A DNA stretch of 16,985 nt from an uncultured Mucilaginibacter sp. GTDB lineage: Bacteria > Bacteroidota > Bacteroidia > Sphingobacteriales > Sphingobacteriaceae. The notes beneath the pieces are model-generated. The model saw only the letters and a program-made list of their open reading frames with translations, was not told the DNA's origin and searched no databases. Shown here one piece after another: positions 5,755 through 14,191 of the stretch. Numbering within the stretch: the stretch's first letter is position 1; each line of letters opens with the position of its first letter. The DNA lies in NCBI RefSeq assembly GCF_946481715.1, contig NZ_CAMLOV010000126.1, positions 1 to 16,985 of the forward strand. The letters are read 5' to 3'. The position numbers and the translations under genes are program-made.

Positions 5755-7116
5755 CTAAGCCGATATCGCATTAATAATATCGTACTGCGTGATGATCTCT
5801 ATCCTGCCGTTATCATCCTCCACCAGCACTGCTATATTATCCTTATTGATCATGCCGGAAATTTTATCGATAGAAGTATTCAAATCAATAAAGGGGAATG
5901 GCGCAGTAGAAATACTGGCAACCGTTTGCGATTTTACACCCGGGTTTTCCATCAGCGAGGTTAAGATATCGCTTTCGGTTATTTTGCCAATTACCATCCC
6001 TTTTTGAGTAACGGGTATCTGCGATATGTTAAGCGATTTAATGGTGTTGATAGCCTCTAAAACGGTTTTCTCGCAATCTATCGTAACAATCTCCTGGTTT
6101 TCTTTTTTGTTGATGATATGGCGGGCTGTTAGTTTTTCTTCTTTGATAAAACCACGGTCGCGTAACCAGTCGTCGTTGTACATTTTGCCAAGGTAGCGGG
6201 TACCATGGTCGGGGAAGATCACAACAACCACATCGCTTTCTGTAAACGTATCTTTCATTTGCAGCACCCCTGCAATGGCCGAGCCGGTGGAATTACCCGC
6301 AAAAATACCTTCCTTGCGCGCTATCTCGCGTGTCATCAGCGCGGCATCCATATCGGTTACCTTTTCAAAATGGTCTATCAGGCTAAAATCAACATTCGCG
6401 GGCAAAAAGTCTTCGCCAATACCTTCGGTGATGTAGGGGTATATCTCATTCTTGTCAAATTCGCCTGTCTCTTTATATTTTTTAAATACCGAGCCGTAGG
6501 TATCTATACCTATTATTTTAATATCCGGGTTCTTCTCCTTCAAAAACCGTGCAATACCCGACAGCGTACCTCCGGTACCTACGCCTGCCACAACATGAGT
6601 AACCTTGCCTTCGGTTTGCTCCCAAATTTCGGGGCCGGTTTGCTCGTAGTGTGCCTGCGAGTTGCTGAGGTTATCGTACTGGTTGGGTTTCCAGGAGTTA
6701 GGCACCTCGCGCTCCAAACGCGATGATACCGAATAGTATGACCTGGGGTCTTCCGGCTCCACGTTGGTTGGGCAAACAATTACCTCGGCACCAAAAGCGC
6801 GCAAGGCATCAAATTTTTCTTTAGATTGCTTATCAGTACTGGTGAAAATACATTTGTAGCCTTTTATAACCGCCGCAATGGCCAGCCCCATGCCGGTATT
6901 GCCCGATGTACCCTCTACAATCGTTCCACCGGGTTTAAGCTTGCCGCTTTTTTCGGCATCCTCAATCATTTTAAGGGCCATACGGTCCTTTATAGAGTTC
7001 CCCGGGTTAGTGGTCTCAATTTTTGCTAAAACCGTCGCAGGGATGTCTTTTACTACTTTATTCAGTTTCACCAGCGGCGTATTGCCTATGGTTTCGAGGA
7101 TGTTATTATACCACAT
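5755..7116 (-). CDS. Cystathionine beta-synthase-type PLP enzyme with C-terminal CBS domain pair
   Basis: The 453-residue protein has a fold-type II PLP domain (about 1-325) followed by two CBS motifs (about 330-453). Residues seen: K43 in NSIKDR as the PLP Schiff-base lysine; TSGNTG (70-75), which binds substrate; GVGTGG (178-183), the phosphate loop; STGS (276-279); and PDHGTRYLGK (302-311), more typical of cystathionine beta-synthases than of short cysteine synthases. Such enzymes condense serine and homocysteine to cystathionine. Some bacterial relatives use O-acetylserine and sulfide instead, so substrate use is not settled by sequence. The CBS pair usually binds adenosyl ligands such as S-adenosylmethionine. 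The protein is cytoplasmic. ATG at 7116 follows an AT-rich stretch without Shine-Dalgarno, and the gene ends at a good terminator. Confidence 0.93.
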   Translation of the reverse strand: MWYNNILETIGNTPLVKLNKVVKDIPATVLAKIETTNPGNSIKDRMALKMIEDAEKSGKLKPGGTIVEGTSGNTGMGLAIAAVIKGYKCIFTSTDKQSKEKFDALRAFGAEVIVCPTNVEPEDPRSYYSVSSRLEREVPNSWKPNQYDNLSNSQAHYEQTGPEIWEQTEGKVTHVVAGVGTGGTLSGIARFLKEKNPDIKIIGIDTYGSVFKKYKETGEFDKNEIYPYITEGIGEDFLPANVDFSLIDHFEKVTDMDAALMTREIARKEGIFAGNSTGSAIAGVLQMKDTFTESDVVVVIFPDHGTRYLGKMYNDDWLRDRGFIKEEKLTARHIINKKENQEIVTIDCEKTVLEAINTIKSLNISQIPVTQKGMVIGKITESDILTSLMENPGVKSQTVASISTAPFPFIDLNTSIDKISGMINKDNIAVLVEDDNGRIEIITQYDIINAISA

Positions 7117-7159
7117 AATTTAAATTCTACCAGTTCTATCTATAAAACGGGCAAGGCTT

Positions 7160-7167
7160 CAAAATTA
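7160..7167 (-). promoter_or_regulatory. Candidate -7 element of the cystathionine beta-synthase gene
   Basis: TAATTTTG on the reverse strand matches TAnnTTTG exactly and would start transcription near 7154, about 38 bases before the ATG. No TTG lies at the -33 position, so support is limited to the -7 half. Confidence 0.35.
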
Positions 7168-7281
7168 GCGTTCTTAAATGATATTTTTTTATGGAATAGT
7201 AAATACATCTGCATCTTAACAATATCAACACAAAAGCTATATTTAAAACCGGGGGCACCAACCTCCACAACAAACCTTAGT

Positions 7282-10200
7282 ATGCCGCAATTATTTACCA
7301 GGACGCTTACCATCTTAACATTATTAATTGCTTGCAGCAATGCATTTGCGCAACGGCCCTTAACAACAAGCAGGCAAAGCAGCTACTATACTTATATTTA
7401 TAAGCTGAGCGCACCCGATGTGCTGGCGTTTTACAAAGCGCCCCAAAAGCCCTTCGACGATAAACTCTTCCGCAACCCGGTGGATTCTTTCTTGACCGAC
7501 GGGTATTGGGAAAACACGCTGCCGGCCGGCAACTACGTTAAAGTACATGCCGATGAGAACAAGCTGCAATACGCGCTCATCGAAAACCATTCGGCCTTTT
7601 TAAAACTTTTTACCGGTAAATACGAACACCGCTTTGCTTTAACGGATAAACAAGGCGCATATATAACCAATGCCATGGTGCTGCTGAATGGTAAAAAAGT
7701 AGCATACGATGCCAATAGCAATACCTGGCATTTTAAAGCCGCCAAAGCCGCCCGCACTTTACAGGTAGAATATGCCGGGGTAAGCAACTTTTACCAGCTT
7801 AGCCCGGCCGATTATTATAACTATGAAAAAGGCTGGTGGGCAAAGTTGTGGGCATCTGTAAAAAATATTTTTAAACACAAAAACAAATACCACTACAAGC
7901 CCAGCCCCTACACCGGCTTTTTAGCGTTTAACAAGCCTATTTACAAACCCGGCGATACCGTAAAATTTAAGGCCTTTATACTAAACGCAAAGAGCAAAAA
8001 GCCTATTACGAACAAAACACTGCTGGTAAAGCTGGTTACCGACGACGGTAACAAAAAATTGGGTACGGTGAGCAGCTACCGCGATGGCGGTTTCGAGTAC
8101 AGTTTTGTATTGGCAGACAGCCTGGGCCTCGACCTGGACGAAACCCATAAAATTTTACTTACCGATCCGGCAAAAGAACTAAAGATAAAAAGCGGCGAAG
8201 AGGATCACGACGGCGACAATGAAGAAGAAAACAATAACGATGTTATTTACTCGGGCAGCTTTCAATATGAAGAGTATGAATTAAAATCGATCCGTTTTAC
8301 GATGCGGGCCGATAAAAAAGAACATTGGCCGGGCAACCCGCAGTTGGTTTACTTAAAAGCAACCGATGAGAACGACTTGCCGGTGGCCGATGGGCGGGTA
8401 GTTTTAAACCTTATAACAACAAACGTAAACCAGCACACAGCCAACCACCAGTTTGTGCCGGATACGCTTTGGACGCATCAACTTGCGTTGGATGCCGTTG
8501 GCGAAACAAAGATCACCATACCCGACTCTGTATTTCCGAAGGCAGATGTTGGGTACAATATAAATGCGCAATTTTTAAACTCCAATAACGAGCAGCAGAA
8601 CACAACGGCGGAGAGCGAATTTAAATACCAGCGGTTCCACACGATAACCGATGTAGTTGACGATTCGTTAAAAATAAGCCACCAGGAATATGGCAAACCA
8701 GTTGCTGCAATGGGTATTGTGAGTACTTTAAACGCCGATGGCGATACGCTTACCCGGCAAAAAATTGCCCTGCCCGGCTTTGTGTTGATCAACCCGAACG
8801 CCAGCGAATACAATATCGAAACCGACAGTACAGATACCTATGTGGACATGAAAGATTTTGAAGGCAATATCTCCCTATCTACTGAACGCACCGCCGATTC
8901 GGTATTTATAAACGTGGCTAACCCGCGCAAGCTGCACTTCTTTTATTCGGTTTTCGCCGGCGGCAGGTTAATAGGCCAGGGGCAGGCCGACAAGCTTTTT
9001 TACCGCAAAGCCTGCAAACCGGGTACACCTTTTGCCATGGTAGTAAATTATGTATGGGCAGGTGTAGTTAAAACAGCCAACGTGTTCCCCAGTTACAGGC
9101 CCGACCTGTTAACCATAGCCGTAAAGCAACCGGTATCGGTTTACCCTGGCCAAAAAATACAAACCCTTGTAGTGGTTACTGATGCTTCCGGCAAGCCTCT
9201 TCCCAATACCGATGTTACCGCATGGGCTATCACCAAAAAATTCAGTTACAGCATGCCCAATATACCCTTCCTGGGCAAACAGGGCAGGTACATTAAACCA
9301 AAAAATGAGTTTAAACTGGGTACTCCCAACCTGCAAGGGCAATTAAAATTGGGCTGGCAACGCTGGAGCCGCGAAATTGGGCTGGATAGCATTGCCTACT
9401 ACCGGTTTACGCACCCCCAAAACAATATCTACCGCATAGCAGAACCGGGCATTGATACCGTAACGCAAATAGCCCCCTTTGTAGTAAACAACGGCGACAT
9501 AGTCCCGGTACATATCCTCTACATCGATCGGCTGCCGGTTTATTTTAGCCAGGCACAGCAATTGCAGCCATACAGCTTTAAGGTATCTCCCGGCTACCAT
9601 TCGCTGATGCTGCGTACCGCCGGGCAAATTATAGAAGTGGATAGCGTTATGGTAGAGCGCAATAAAAAACTCATCCTCGGCATAAACGCCAATACCTATG
9701 CCACGCAAAAAGTACCGGATACCTTATCCACCTCCGAGGCCAATAACATCAATAAGTTCCTGGTAAGCGTTATAAACAATTTTGATGGGCGGCGGGCGAT
9801 GATCGCACAAACCGACAGGATCTTCTTTTTAAACCCTGCCGCTAAATCCGGCAGCGCCGTGCTTACCGGCCCGCTTGCACCAAATTACACGATATACGAC
9901 CATCTGGGCGACAAAGCTCAAGCTTTTTTAGCGGAGCCGAACTATAATTACCTTTTTGAGCCGGGGCTTATCCGCCAAAAAAGCATACCCGCAAGCTATC
10001 CATTTTCGCGTTGGCTGCGCAACATCAGCGGCACAACCAATTACAAGCAATATGTATTAACCAACAACGCCGCAGACAGCCTATGGCAGGATTACCTGGA
10101 TAAACGCGCCAACACCACCCAATTATTTACCAATTTCCCCATAAACGGCCGAAACCTTGGGCGGCTAAAAATAGACCGCCTGCCAACAGCGAACGAAAAA

Positions 10201-13113
10201 CTGGCATTTATTAAAAATGTTATTCTTTACCGTAATGATGACCCCGATTATATTAGGGTTTACCCAGGTAATACCACCGACCTGGGCCTACTTGCGCAGG
10301 GAAAATACAGATTGTTCTTTTTGCTGCAGGGCGACCGGTACGACATAAAAGATAACATAGAGATTAAAATGCATGGTTTGAATTATTACAGGTTCGGTAT
10401 TTCGCCCACACACGGCAGGGATTCGGTAAGTATTAAAATTGCGCGGGTAATTAACAACCGCAAGAACGAGCCATACCGCAATGCGGATAACGAAATTGAA
10501 AACGATGCACTGAAATTAAAAGAGGCATTTAACCAAAAATATTTCAGCATGGGCAACTTTAGTCAAACCCTAAGCGGTAAAATCATCGGCAGCGACGATA
10601 AACAGCCGCTTATTGGCGTTATGGTGAAAATTAAAGGCACAACGGCCGGCGCCATGACAGATATTAACGGCGAATTTAGGCTGCAGGTTCCGCGGAAGGG
10701 GAAAATTATAGTATCGTACCTTGGCTACCTCACGCAAGAAGTGGATTACGTGCCGGGCACAAACATCACCCTTAAATTAACATCTTTAAGTAACCAGTTG
10801 CAGGAGGTTGTTGTAATTGGTTACGGTTCCGTAAGGAGAAAAGATTTAACCGGTGCGGTGAGCTCGGTTTCGTTCGACCAACTTTTGGAAGGGCGGGTTG
10901 CGGGCCTTGTAGTAACCCAGGGCACGCCAGGTGGGGGCATTAACATCCAGATAAGAGGAGTCTCATCAATAGGTGCCAACGCGCCTTTATATGTTGTGGA
11001 TGGCGAAATAGTGGCCAACCTGAACGGGCTAAACCCCGGTATGATAGGCGAGATAAGCGTATTAAAAGACGCCGCCGCCACGGCGATATACGGCGCGAGA
11101 GGTGCTAACGGCGTAATAATTATTTCTACCAAGCCCAAAGCAAACGCAGCAGTTGCCTCTGCTGATGCACCAAAGGGCGGCGACCAAACCCTCCGCAAAA
11201 ACTTCTCTGATTACGCCTACTGGCAACCCAAACTCATAACCGACGAAAACGGCATAGCAAGTTTCACCACTGTTTTCCCGGATGATATTACCAACTGGCG
11301 CACCTTTGTGGTGGGCATAAACGGGCAGCGGCAAAGCGGCTTTGTAGAAAAGCAGATAAAATCCTTTAAACCCCTAAGTGCCAACTTTATTGCGCCGCAA
11401 TTTGCGGTGGAGGGCGACGAGATGAATTTGATAGGCAAGGTGATGAACTATAACTCCACCCCGGTTAGTGTTAACCGCACTTTTAGTTATAACGGCAAGG
11501 TGCTAACACAAGGCGACTTACAGGTAAGCAATGCTAAAATAGATACGCTGAACATTACCGCCTCGGCTACCGACAGCCTGGAGTTTGAGTACAGCATTAA
11601 GCGCGATAACGGCTATTTTGATGGCGAGCGGCGCAAAATACCTGTGGTAAAACAAGGCGTACAGGAAACCAAAGGCATTTTTGAAGCCATGGACCGGGAT
11701 ACCACCATCAGCCTTAAATTCGACCCGGCAATGGGGCCGGTAACTTTTAGGGCCGAAGCCTCTGCCCTGCCCGCCCTTGCCGAAGAAGCTAAACATCTGC
11801 GCGAATACAAATACCTGTGCAACGAGCAATTAGCCTCAAAATTAAAAGGGTTGTTAGCCGAGAAACGCATTAAAACCTTTTTGAGCGAGCCTTTTAAATA
11901 CGAGCGGAATATTTTGGACGTGATAAAAAAACTACAGGATAACCGCAAACCATCAGGCACCTGGGGCTGGTGGAACAACACCGATGAGGAATTATGGATA
12001 AGCCTGCATGCGGTAGAAGCGCTTACCGCAGCGCAAAACATGGGCTATACCGTGCAAATGGATAAACAAAAACTGACCGATTACCTGGTATATCAAATGG
12101 AAAGCTACCGCGGCGAAGACAAATTAACCTGCCTGCAACTGCTAAACAAATTAAGCGCCAAGGTTGATTACGCCAAATACTTCGGGGTGATAGAGAAAGA
12201 GTACAAAGCGCAAAAAGAAGTGACTAATTATAACCACTTCCGCTTGATGCTATTAAAACAGGAGACAGGGCTTATTGTAAAAACCGACAGCCTGATCAAT
12301 ACCGCACACAAAACCATGTTCGGTAACAGGTATTGGGGCGAGGAAAACTACCGCTTCTTTGATAATTCGGTACAGCTAAGTATTATTGCTTATCAAATTA
12401 TCCGGGCCGAAGGCAAGCACCCCGAACTGCTTACCAAGATACGCGGTTACTTGTTAGAGCAGCGTAAACAGGGCCAATGGCGAAACACTTACGAATCTGC
12501 CCTGGTACTGGAAACCATCCTGCCCGATCTGCTGCAAAGCGGCAAGGCTTTAAAACCGGCGGTATTAACTATAAAAGGCGCAGCAACCGAAACGGTTACA
12601 GCTTTCCCATATACCACCACCCTAAAAGAGAACGCCATCAGCATCAGCAAAATAGGCAGCCTGCCCGTTTACATTACCGGCTACCAACAGTTTTGGAACG
12701 GCAAACCCGAAAAGGTAAGCAAGGATTTTGCAGTGGATACCTGGTTCGAGAAAAAGGGCGATAAACTTACAAAACTAAAAGGCGGCGAGGCGGTAGAGCT
12801 TAAAGCCGAAGTCACTGTAAAAGGCGATGCCGAGTTTGTGATGGTGGAGATACCCATCCCTGCCGGCTGCTCGTACGAAAGCAAAGACCAGCAATGGGCC
12901 AATAACGAGGTACATCGCGAGTTCTTCAAAGAAAAGGTGAGCATATTTTGCCGCAAACTTAAACAAGGCACCTACACTTTTACCGTAAACCTGATGCCAC
13001 GCTACAGCGGCAAATACAACCTAAACCCGGCCAAAGCCGAGCAAATGTATTTCCCGGTGTTTTATGGGAGAGAAGGGATGAAGTCTGTTGTCATTGGTTC
13101 CTTGGTTCAGTAG
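7282..13113 (+). CDS. Alpha-2-macroglobulin-like thioester protein with inserted SusC/RagA-type carboxypeptidase-regulatory and TonB plug domains
   Basis: The 1943-residue exported protein has a signal region at residues 1-23: LIAC at 15-18 would fit lipidation, and AFA before Q24 would fit signal peptidase I. The macroglobulin order is visible. An MG2-like domain (about 209-305) has YKPGDTVKFKAF. A bait-region-domain-like part (about 610-710) has VYPGQKIQTLVVV. The A2M domain (about 1307-1400) has YWQPKLITDENG and FPDDITNWRTFVVG. A thioester helical domain (about 1500-1770) has CNEQ at 1513-1516, then C-terminal MG domains follow. Between MG6-like sequence and the A2M domain sits a foreign module. 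A carboxypeptidase-D-regulatory fold lies at about 1097-1170. A SusC-type plug follows at about 1172-1286 (EVVVIGYGSVRRKDLTG, IQIRGVSSIG, LYVVDG, VLKDAAATAIYGARGANGV), with no beta-barrel after it. Macroglobulins trap proteases at the cell surface or periplasm. What the plug does here is unknown. The single reading frame is unbroken, and its last codons are made of an intergenic repeat. Confidence 0.92.
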   Translation: MPQLFTRTLTILTLLIACSNAFAQRPLTTSRQSSYYTYIYKLSAPDVLAFYKAPQKPFDDKLFRNPVDSFLTDGYWENTLPAGNYVKVHADENKLQYALIENHSAFLKLFTGKYEHRFALTDKQGAYITNAMVLLNGKKVAYDANSNTWHFKAAKAARTLQVEYAGVSNFYQLSPADYYNYEKGWWAKLWASVKNIFKHKNKYHYKPSPYTGFLAFNKPIYKPGDTVKFKAFILNAKSKKPITNKTLLVKLVTDDGNKKLGTVSSYRDGGFEYSFVLADSLGLDLDETHKILLTDPAKELKIKSGEEDHDGDNEEENNNDVIYSGSFQYEEYELKSIRFTMRADKKEHWPGNPQLVYLKATDENDLPVADGRVVLNLITTNVNQHTANHQFVPDTLWTHQLALDAVGETKITIPDSVFPKADVGYNINAQFLNSNNEQQNTTAESEFKYQRFHTITDVVDDSLKISHQEYGKPVAAMGIVSTLNADGDTLTRQKIALPGFVLINPNASEYNIETDSTDTYVDMKDFEGNISLSTERTADSVFINVANPRKLHFFYSVFAGGRLIGQGQADKLFYRKACKPGTPFAMVVNYVWAGVVKTANVFPSYRPDLLTIAVKQPVSVYPGQKIQTLVVVTDASGKPLPNTDVTAWAITKKFSYSMPNIPFLGKQGRYIKPKNEFKLGTPNLQGQLKLGWQRWSREIGLDSIAYYRFTHPQNNIYRIAEPGIDTVTQIAPFVVNNGDIVPVHILYIDRLPVYFSQAQQLQPYSFKVSPGYHSLMLRTAGQIIEVDSVMVERNKKLILGINANTYATQKVPDTLSTSEANNINKFLVSVINNFDGRRAMIAQTDRIFFLNPAAKSGSAVLTGPLAPNYTIYDHLGDKAQAFLAEPNYNYLFEPGLIRQKSIPASYPFSRWLRNISGTTNYKQYVLTNNAADSLWQDYLDKRANTTQLFTNFPINGRNLGRLKIDRLPTANEKLAFIKNVILYRNDDPDYIRVYPGNTTDLGLLAQGKYRLFFLLQGDRYDIKDNIEIKMHGLNYYRFGISPTHGRDSVSIKIARVINNRKNEPYRNADNEIENDALKLKEAFNQKYFSMGNFSQTLSGKIIGSDDKQPLIGVMVKIKGTTAGAMTDINGEFRLQVPRKGKIIVSYLGYLTQEVDYVPGTNITLKLTSLSNQLQEVVVIGYGSVRRKDLTGAVSSVSFDQLLEGRVAGLVVTQGTPGGGINIQIRGVSSIGANAPLYVVDGEIVANLNGLNPGMIGEISVLKDAAATAIYGARGANGVIIISTKPKANAAVASADAPKGGDQTLRKNFSDYAYWQPKLITDENGIASFTTVFPDDITNWRTFVVGINGQRQSGFVEKQIKSFKPLSANFIAPQFAVEGDEMNLIGKVMNYNSTPVSVNRTFSYNGKVLTQGDLQVSNAKIDTLNITASATDSLEFEYSIKRDNGYFDGERRKIPVVKQGVQETKGIFEAMDRDTTISLKFDPAMGPVTFRAEASALPALAEEAKHLREYKYLCNEQLASKLKGLLAEKRIKTFLSEPFKYERNILDVIKKLQDNRKPSGTWGWWNNTDEELWISLHAVEALTAAQNMGYTVQMDKQKLTDYLVYQMESYRGEDKLTCLQLLNKLSAKVDYAKYFGVIEKEYKAQKEVTNYNHFRLMLLKQETGLIVKTDSLINTAHKTMFGNRYWGEENYRFFDNSVQLSIIAYQIIRAEGKHPELLTKIRGYLLEQRKQGQWRNTYESALVLETILPDLLQSGKALKPAVLTIKGAATETVTAFPYTTTLKENAISISKIGSLPVYITGYQQFWNGKPEKVSKDFAVDTWFEKKGDKLTKLKGGEAVELKAEVTVKGDAEFVMVEIPIPAGCSYESKDQQWANNEVHREFFKEKVSIFCRKLKQGTYTFTVNLMPRYSGKYNLNPAKAEQMYFPVFYGREGMKSVVIGSLVQ
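10564..11139 (+). other. SusC/RagA-type regulatory + plug module inside the macroglobulin gene
   Basis: This segment encodes residues about 1095-1286. It starts with a carboxypeptidase-regulatory beta sandwich (LSGKIIGSDDKQPLIGV, TDINGEFRL, IVSYLGY), then a TonB-receptor plug ending VIIISTKPK. In SusC proteins this pair is followed by a 22-strand barrel. Here an Ala-rich linker leads straight into the A2M domain. The plug looks shorter than usual between SSVSFDQ and LLEGRVAGL, where SusC proteins have about ten more residues. Confidence 0.85.
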
Positions 13114-13124
13114 TTCATTGGTGG
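13091..13124 (+). repeat. TTCATTGGT-type short repeat running through the macroglobulin stop codon
   Basis: Three related units (TCATTGGTTC, CTTGGTTCAG, TTCATTGGTG) follow one another. They encode the last residues (VIGSLVQ) and continue past the TAG at 13111-13113. I recall similar TTCATTGG arrays from Sphingobacteriaceae intergenic DNA. Confidence 0.5.
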
Positions 13125-13138
13125 GGAGATAGTTAAAC

Positions 13139-13260
13139 CGTCATGCTGAAATTTTTTCAGCACCCCATCATAAAAGTAACCACAAAACCATACCCTTTGC
13201 AGGCAGATTTGCGTGCTGAATACCTGCCGTGTGGGGTCCCGAAATAAATTCGGGATGACG
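13139..13260. repeat. REP-like inverted pair of palindromes (BIME-like element)
   Basis: Two 30-bp arms, 13139-13168 and 13231-13260, are inverted copies of each other (23/30 matches) and start and end with CGTCAT/ATGACG. Each arm holds its own hairpin with a 7-bp stem and 5-nt loop: TGCTGAA/TTCAGCA in the left arm, TCCCGAA/TTCGGGA in the right. The differing stem bases are compensated in both. The 62 bases between the arms hold no gene. The look is that of repetitive extragenic palindromes widespread in Pedobacter and Mucilaginibacter. Confidence 0.75.
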
Positions 13261-13318
13261 TTGGGGTTTAAACAGGCAGCGCCCGCAAAAAGGTGGGTAT
13301 TGATGATTAAAAAAAAAC

Positions 13319-13356
13319 GCCATTGAGGCACGAAGCAATCTCTACACAGGACGATG
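13319..13356. repeat. Second REP-like fragment (GAGGCACGAAGCAATCT type)
   Basis: The sequence GCCATTGAGGCACGAAGCAATC followed by TCTACACAGGACGA resembles one half of the common CATTGCGAGG..CGAAGCAATCT repeat found in many Bacteroidota and other genomes. It appears to have lost a CG in the conserved CATTGCGAGG part. Identification is by memory of the motif only. Confidence 0.5.
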
Positions 13357-13362
13357 GTTTGG

Positions 13363-13408
13363 ACATAATGCAGAAAAGCGAGGAAATCCTCGCTTTTCTG
13401 CATTATGT
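13363..13408. terminator. 22-bp perfect hairpin between convergent genes
   Basis: Arms 13363-13384 and 13387-13408 are perfectly complementary around a central AA (loop effectively GAAATC-sized). The lower stem is ACATAATGCAG, the upper stem AAAAGCGAGGA. It lies 25 bases past the stop of the Nudix-like gene, a place where a bidirectional terminator is expected. However, no T tract follows directly on either strand, so it could instead be an RNA-stabilising 3' structure or a repeat element. Confidence 0.6.
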
Positions 13409-13432
13409 TAGCCGCCAACTGAAAACTGTCAA

Positions 13433-14128
13433 CTACTGCACCAGGTTCAACTCATTCTGGAAAATCTTAGCATACTTCCTTCTATCAAACTTATAAAGTT
13501 TTGCTGCGCGGTACGATACGCCTTTCTGCTTCTCGTCCAGTTCCTTTAAAAAGCCGTAGCTCAGCATCTTTTTTCGGAAGTTGCGCTTATCAAGTTTTTT
13601 GTTTAGCACCGCCTCGTATAGGGACTGTAGTTGCGTAAGCGTAAATTTCTCGGGCAGCAGCTCAAATGCTATGGGCTGGTAATTTAGCCTGCGGCGGATC
13701 TTGTTGAAGCCTGTGTTAAAAATTTCGCTGTGGTCGAACGCGAGTTTCGGCAGATCATTTACCGGGTGCCAAAAAGCCGATTTGGCGTATTGCGTTACCG
13801 GTTTCACTTCTTTTTGCCCGTTAATGCGTATTAGCGCATAATAAGCAACAGTTATAACGCGCCCCTGCGGATGGCGTTTTACCTCGCCAAACGTATGGAA
13901 TTGCTGCATATGCAGATCGCGAAGGCCGGTGAGCTCGTATAAAATACGCTCGGCGGCATCATCAATACTCTCATCCTGCGATACAATGTAGCCCGGTAAT
14001 GCCAGCCAATCTTTAAAGGGTTCCTCATTACGTTCAATAAGTAATATCTTCAATTCGCCGGCCTCAAAGCCAAAAATTACACAGTCGATAGAGAATACCG
14101 ACTCAAATGTAGGTAACTTTACTTCCAA
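13433..14128 (-). CDS. NrtR/AraR-type Nudix-like transcriptional regulator, catalytically degenerate
   Basis: The 231-residue protein has an N-terminal Nudix fold (about 8-145) and a C-terminal winged helix (about 155-225: FELLPEKFTLTQLQSLYEAV, DKRNFRKKML). This layout is shared by NrtR and the Bacteroidota sugar-responsive AraR regulators. The Nudix box (G46 to L69) is broken: where hydrolases have REUxEE the protein reads R61-I-L-Y-E65-L, so two metal-binding glutamates are gone and hydrolysis is unlikely. The fold probably senses a nucleotide-sugar or phosphosugar ligand. The start is a TTG (14128-14126): an in-frame TAA lies three codons upstream and no ATG occurs before the first conserved strand. 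It is divergent from the pfkA operon, which suggests it controls itself and glycolysis. Ligand and targets are inference. Confidence 0.85.
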   Translation of the reverse strand: MEVKLPTFESVFSIDCVIFGFEAGELKILLIERNEEPFKDWLALPGYIVSQDESIDDAAERILYELTGLRDLHMQQFHTFGEVKRHPQGRVITVAYYALIRINGQKEVKPVTQYAKSAFWHPVNDLPKLAFDHSEIFNTGFNKIRRRLNYQPIAFELLPEKFTLTQLQSLYEAVLNKKLDKRNFRKKMLSYGFLKELDEKQKGVSYRAAKLYKFDRRKYAKIFQNELNLVQ

Positions 14129-14179
14129 AAGTTTTTATATTTAGGTTAATCGGTTAAATATATACCTTAAAATTCATTA

Positions 14180-14187
14180 CAAAAATA
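14180..14187 (-). promoter_or_regulatory. Candidate -7 element of the Nudix-like regulator gene
   Basis: TATTTTTG on the reverse strand fits TAnnTTTG exactly and would start the transcript near 14174, about 46 bases before the TTG start. No TTG sits at the -33 position, so an activator or a degenerate upstream element would be required. Confidence 0.35.
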
Positions 14188-14191
14188 ATAA

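Larger units (their letters stand above)
13114..13432. other. Gene-free convergent intergenic region packed with repeats
   Basis: This 319-bp stretch between the 3' ends of the macroglobulin and Nudix-like genes holds a TTCATTGGT-type repeat, the REP-like pair, an A9 run (13309-13317), a second REP-like fragment and a perfect 22-bp hairpin. The one open frame of note (13107-13418, minus) reads through the palindromes and gives a protein (VIPNLFRDP) typical of translated repeat DNA, so I do not annotate it. Confidence 0.8.

Noticed and set aside
8478..8813. 111-residue reverse-strand frame, and several similar ones inside the macroglobulin gene (9343-9708, 10821-11198, 11613-12041)
   Set aside because: All lie antisense within one long well-supported reading frame and show no family signal.
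10564..11139. A separate SusC/TonB receptor gene or gene remnant inside the macroglobulin gene
   Set aside because: The frame is continuous with both flanks, no start, stop or barrel sequence is present, and the A2M domain follows in frame; it is a domain of the larger protein.
13107..13418. 103-residue reverse-strand open frame over the intergenic region
   Set aside because: It is made by translating REP-like palindromes and other repeats (VIPNLFRDP) and shows no protein family features.
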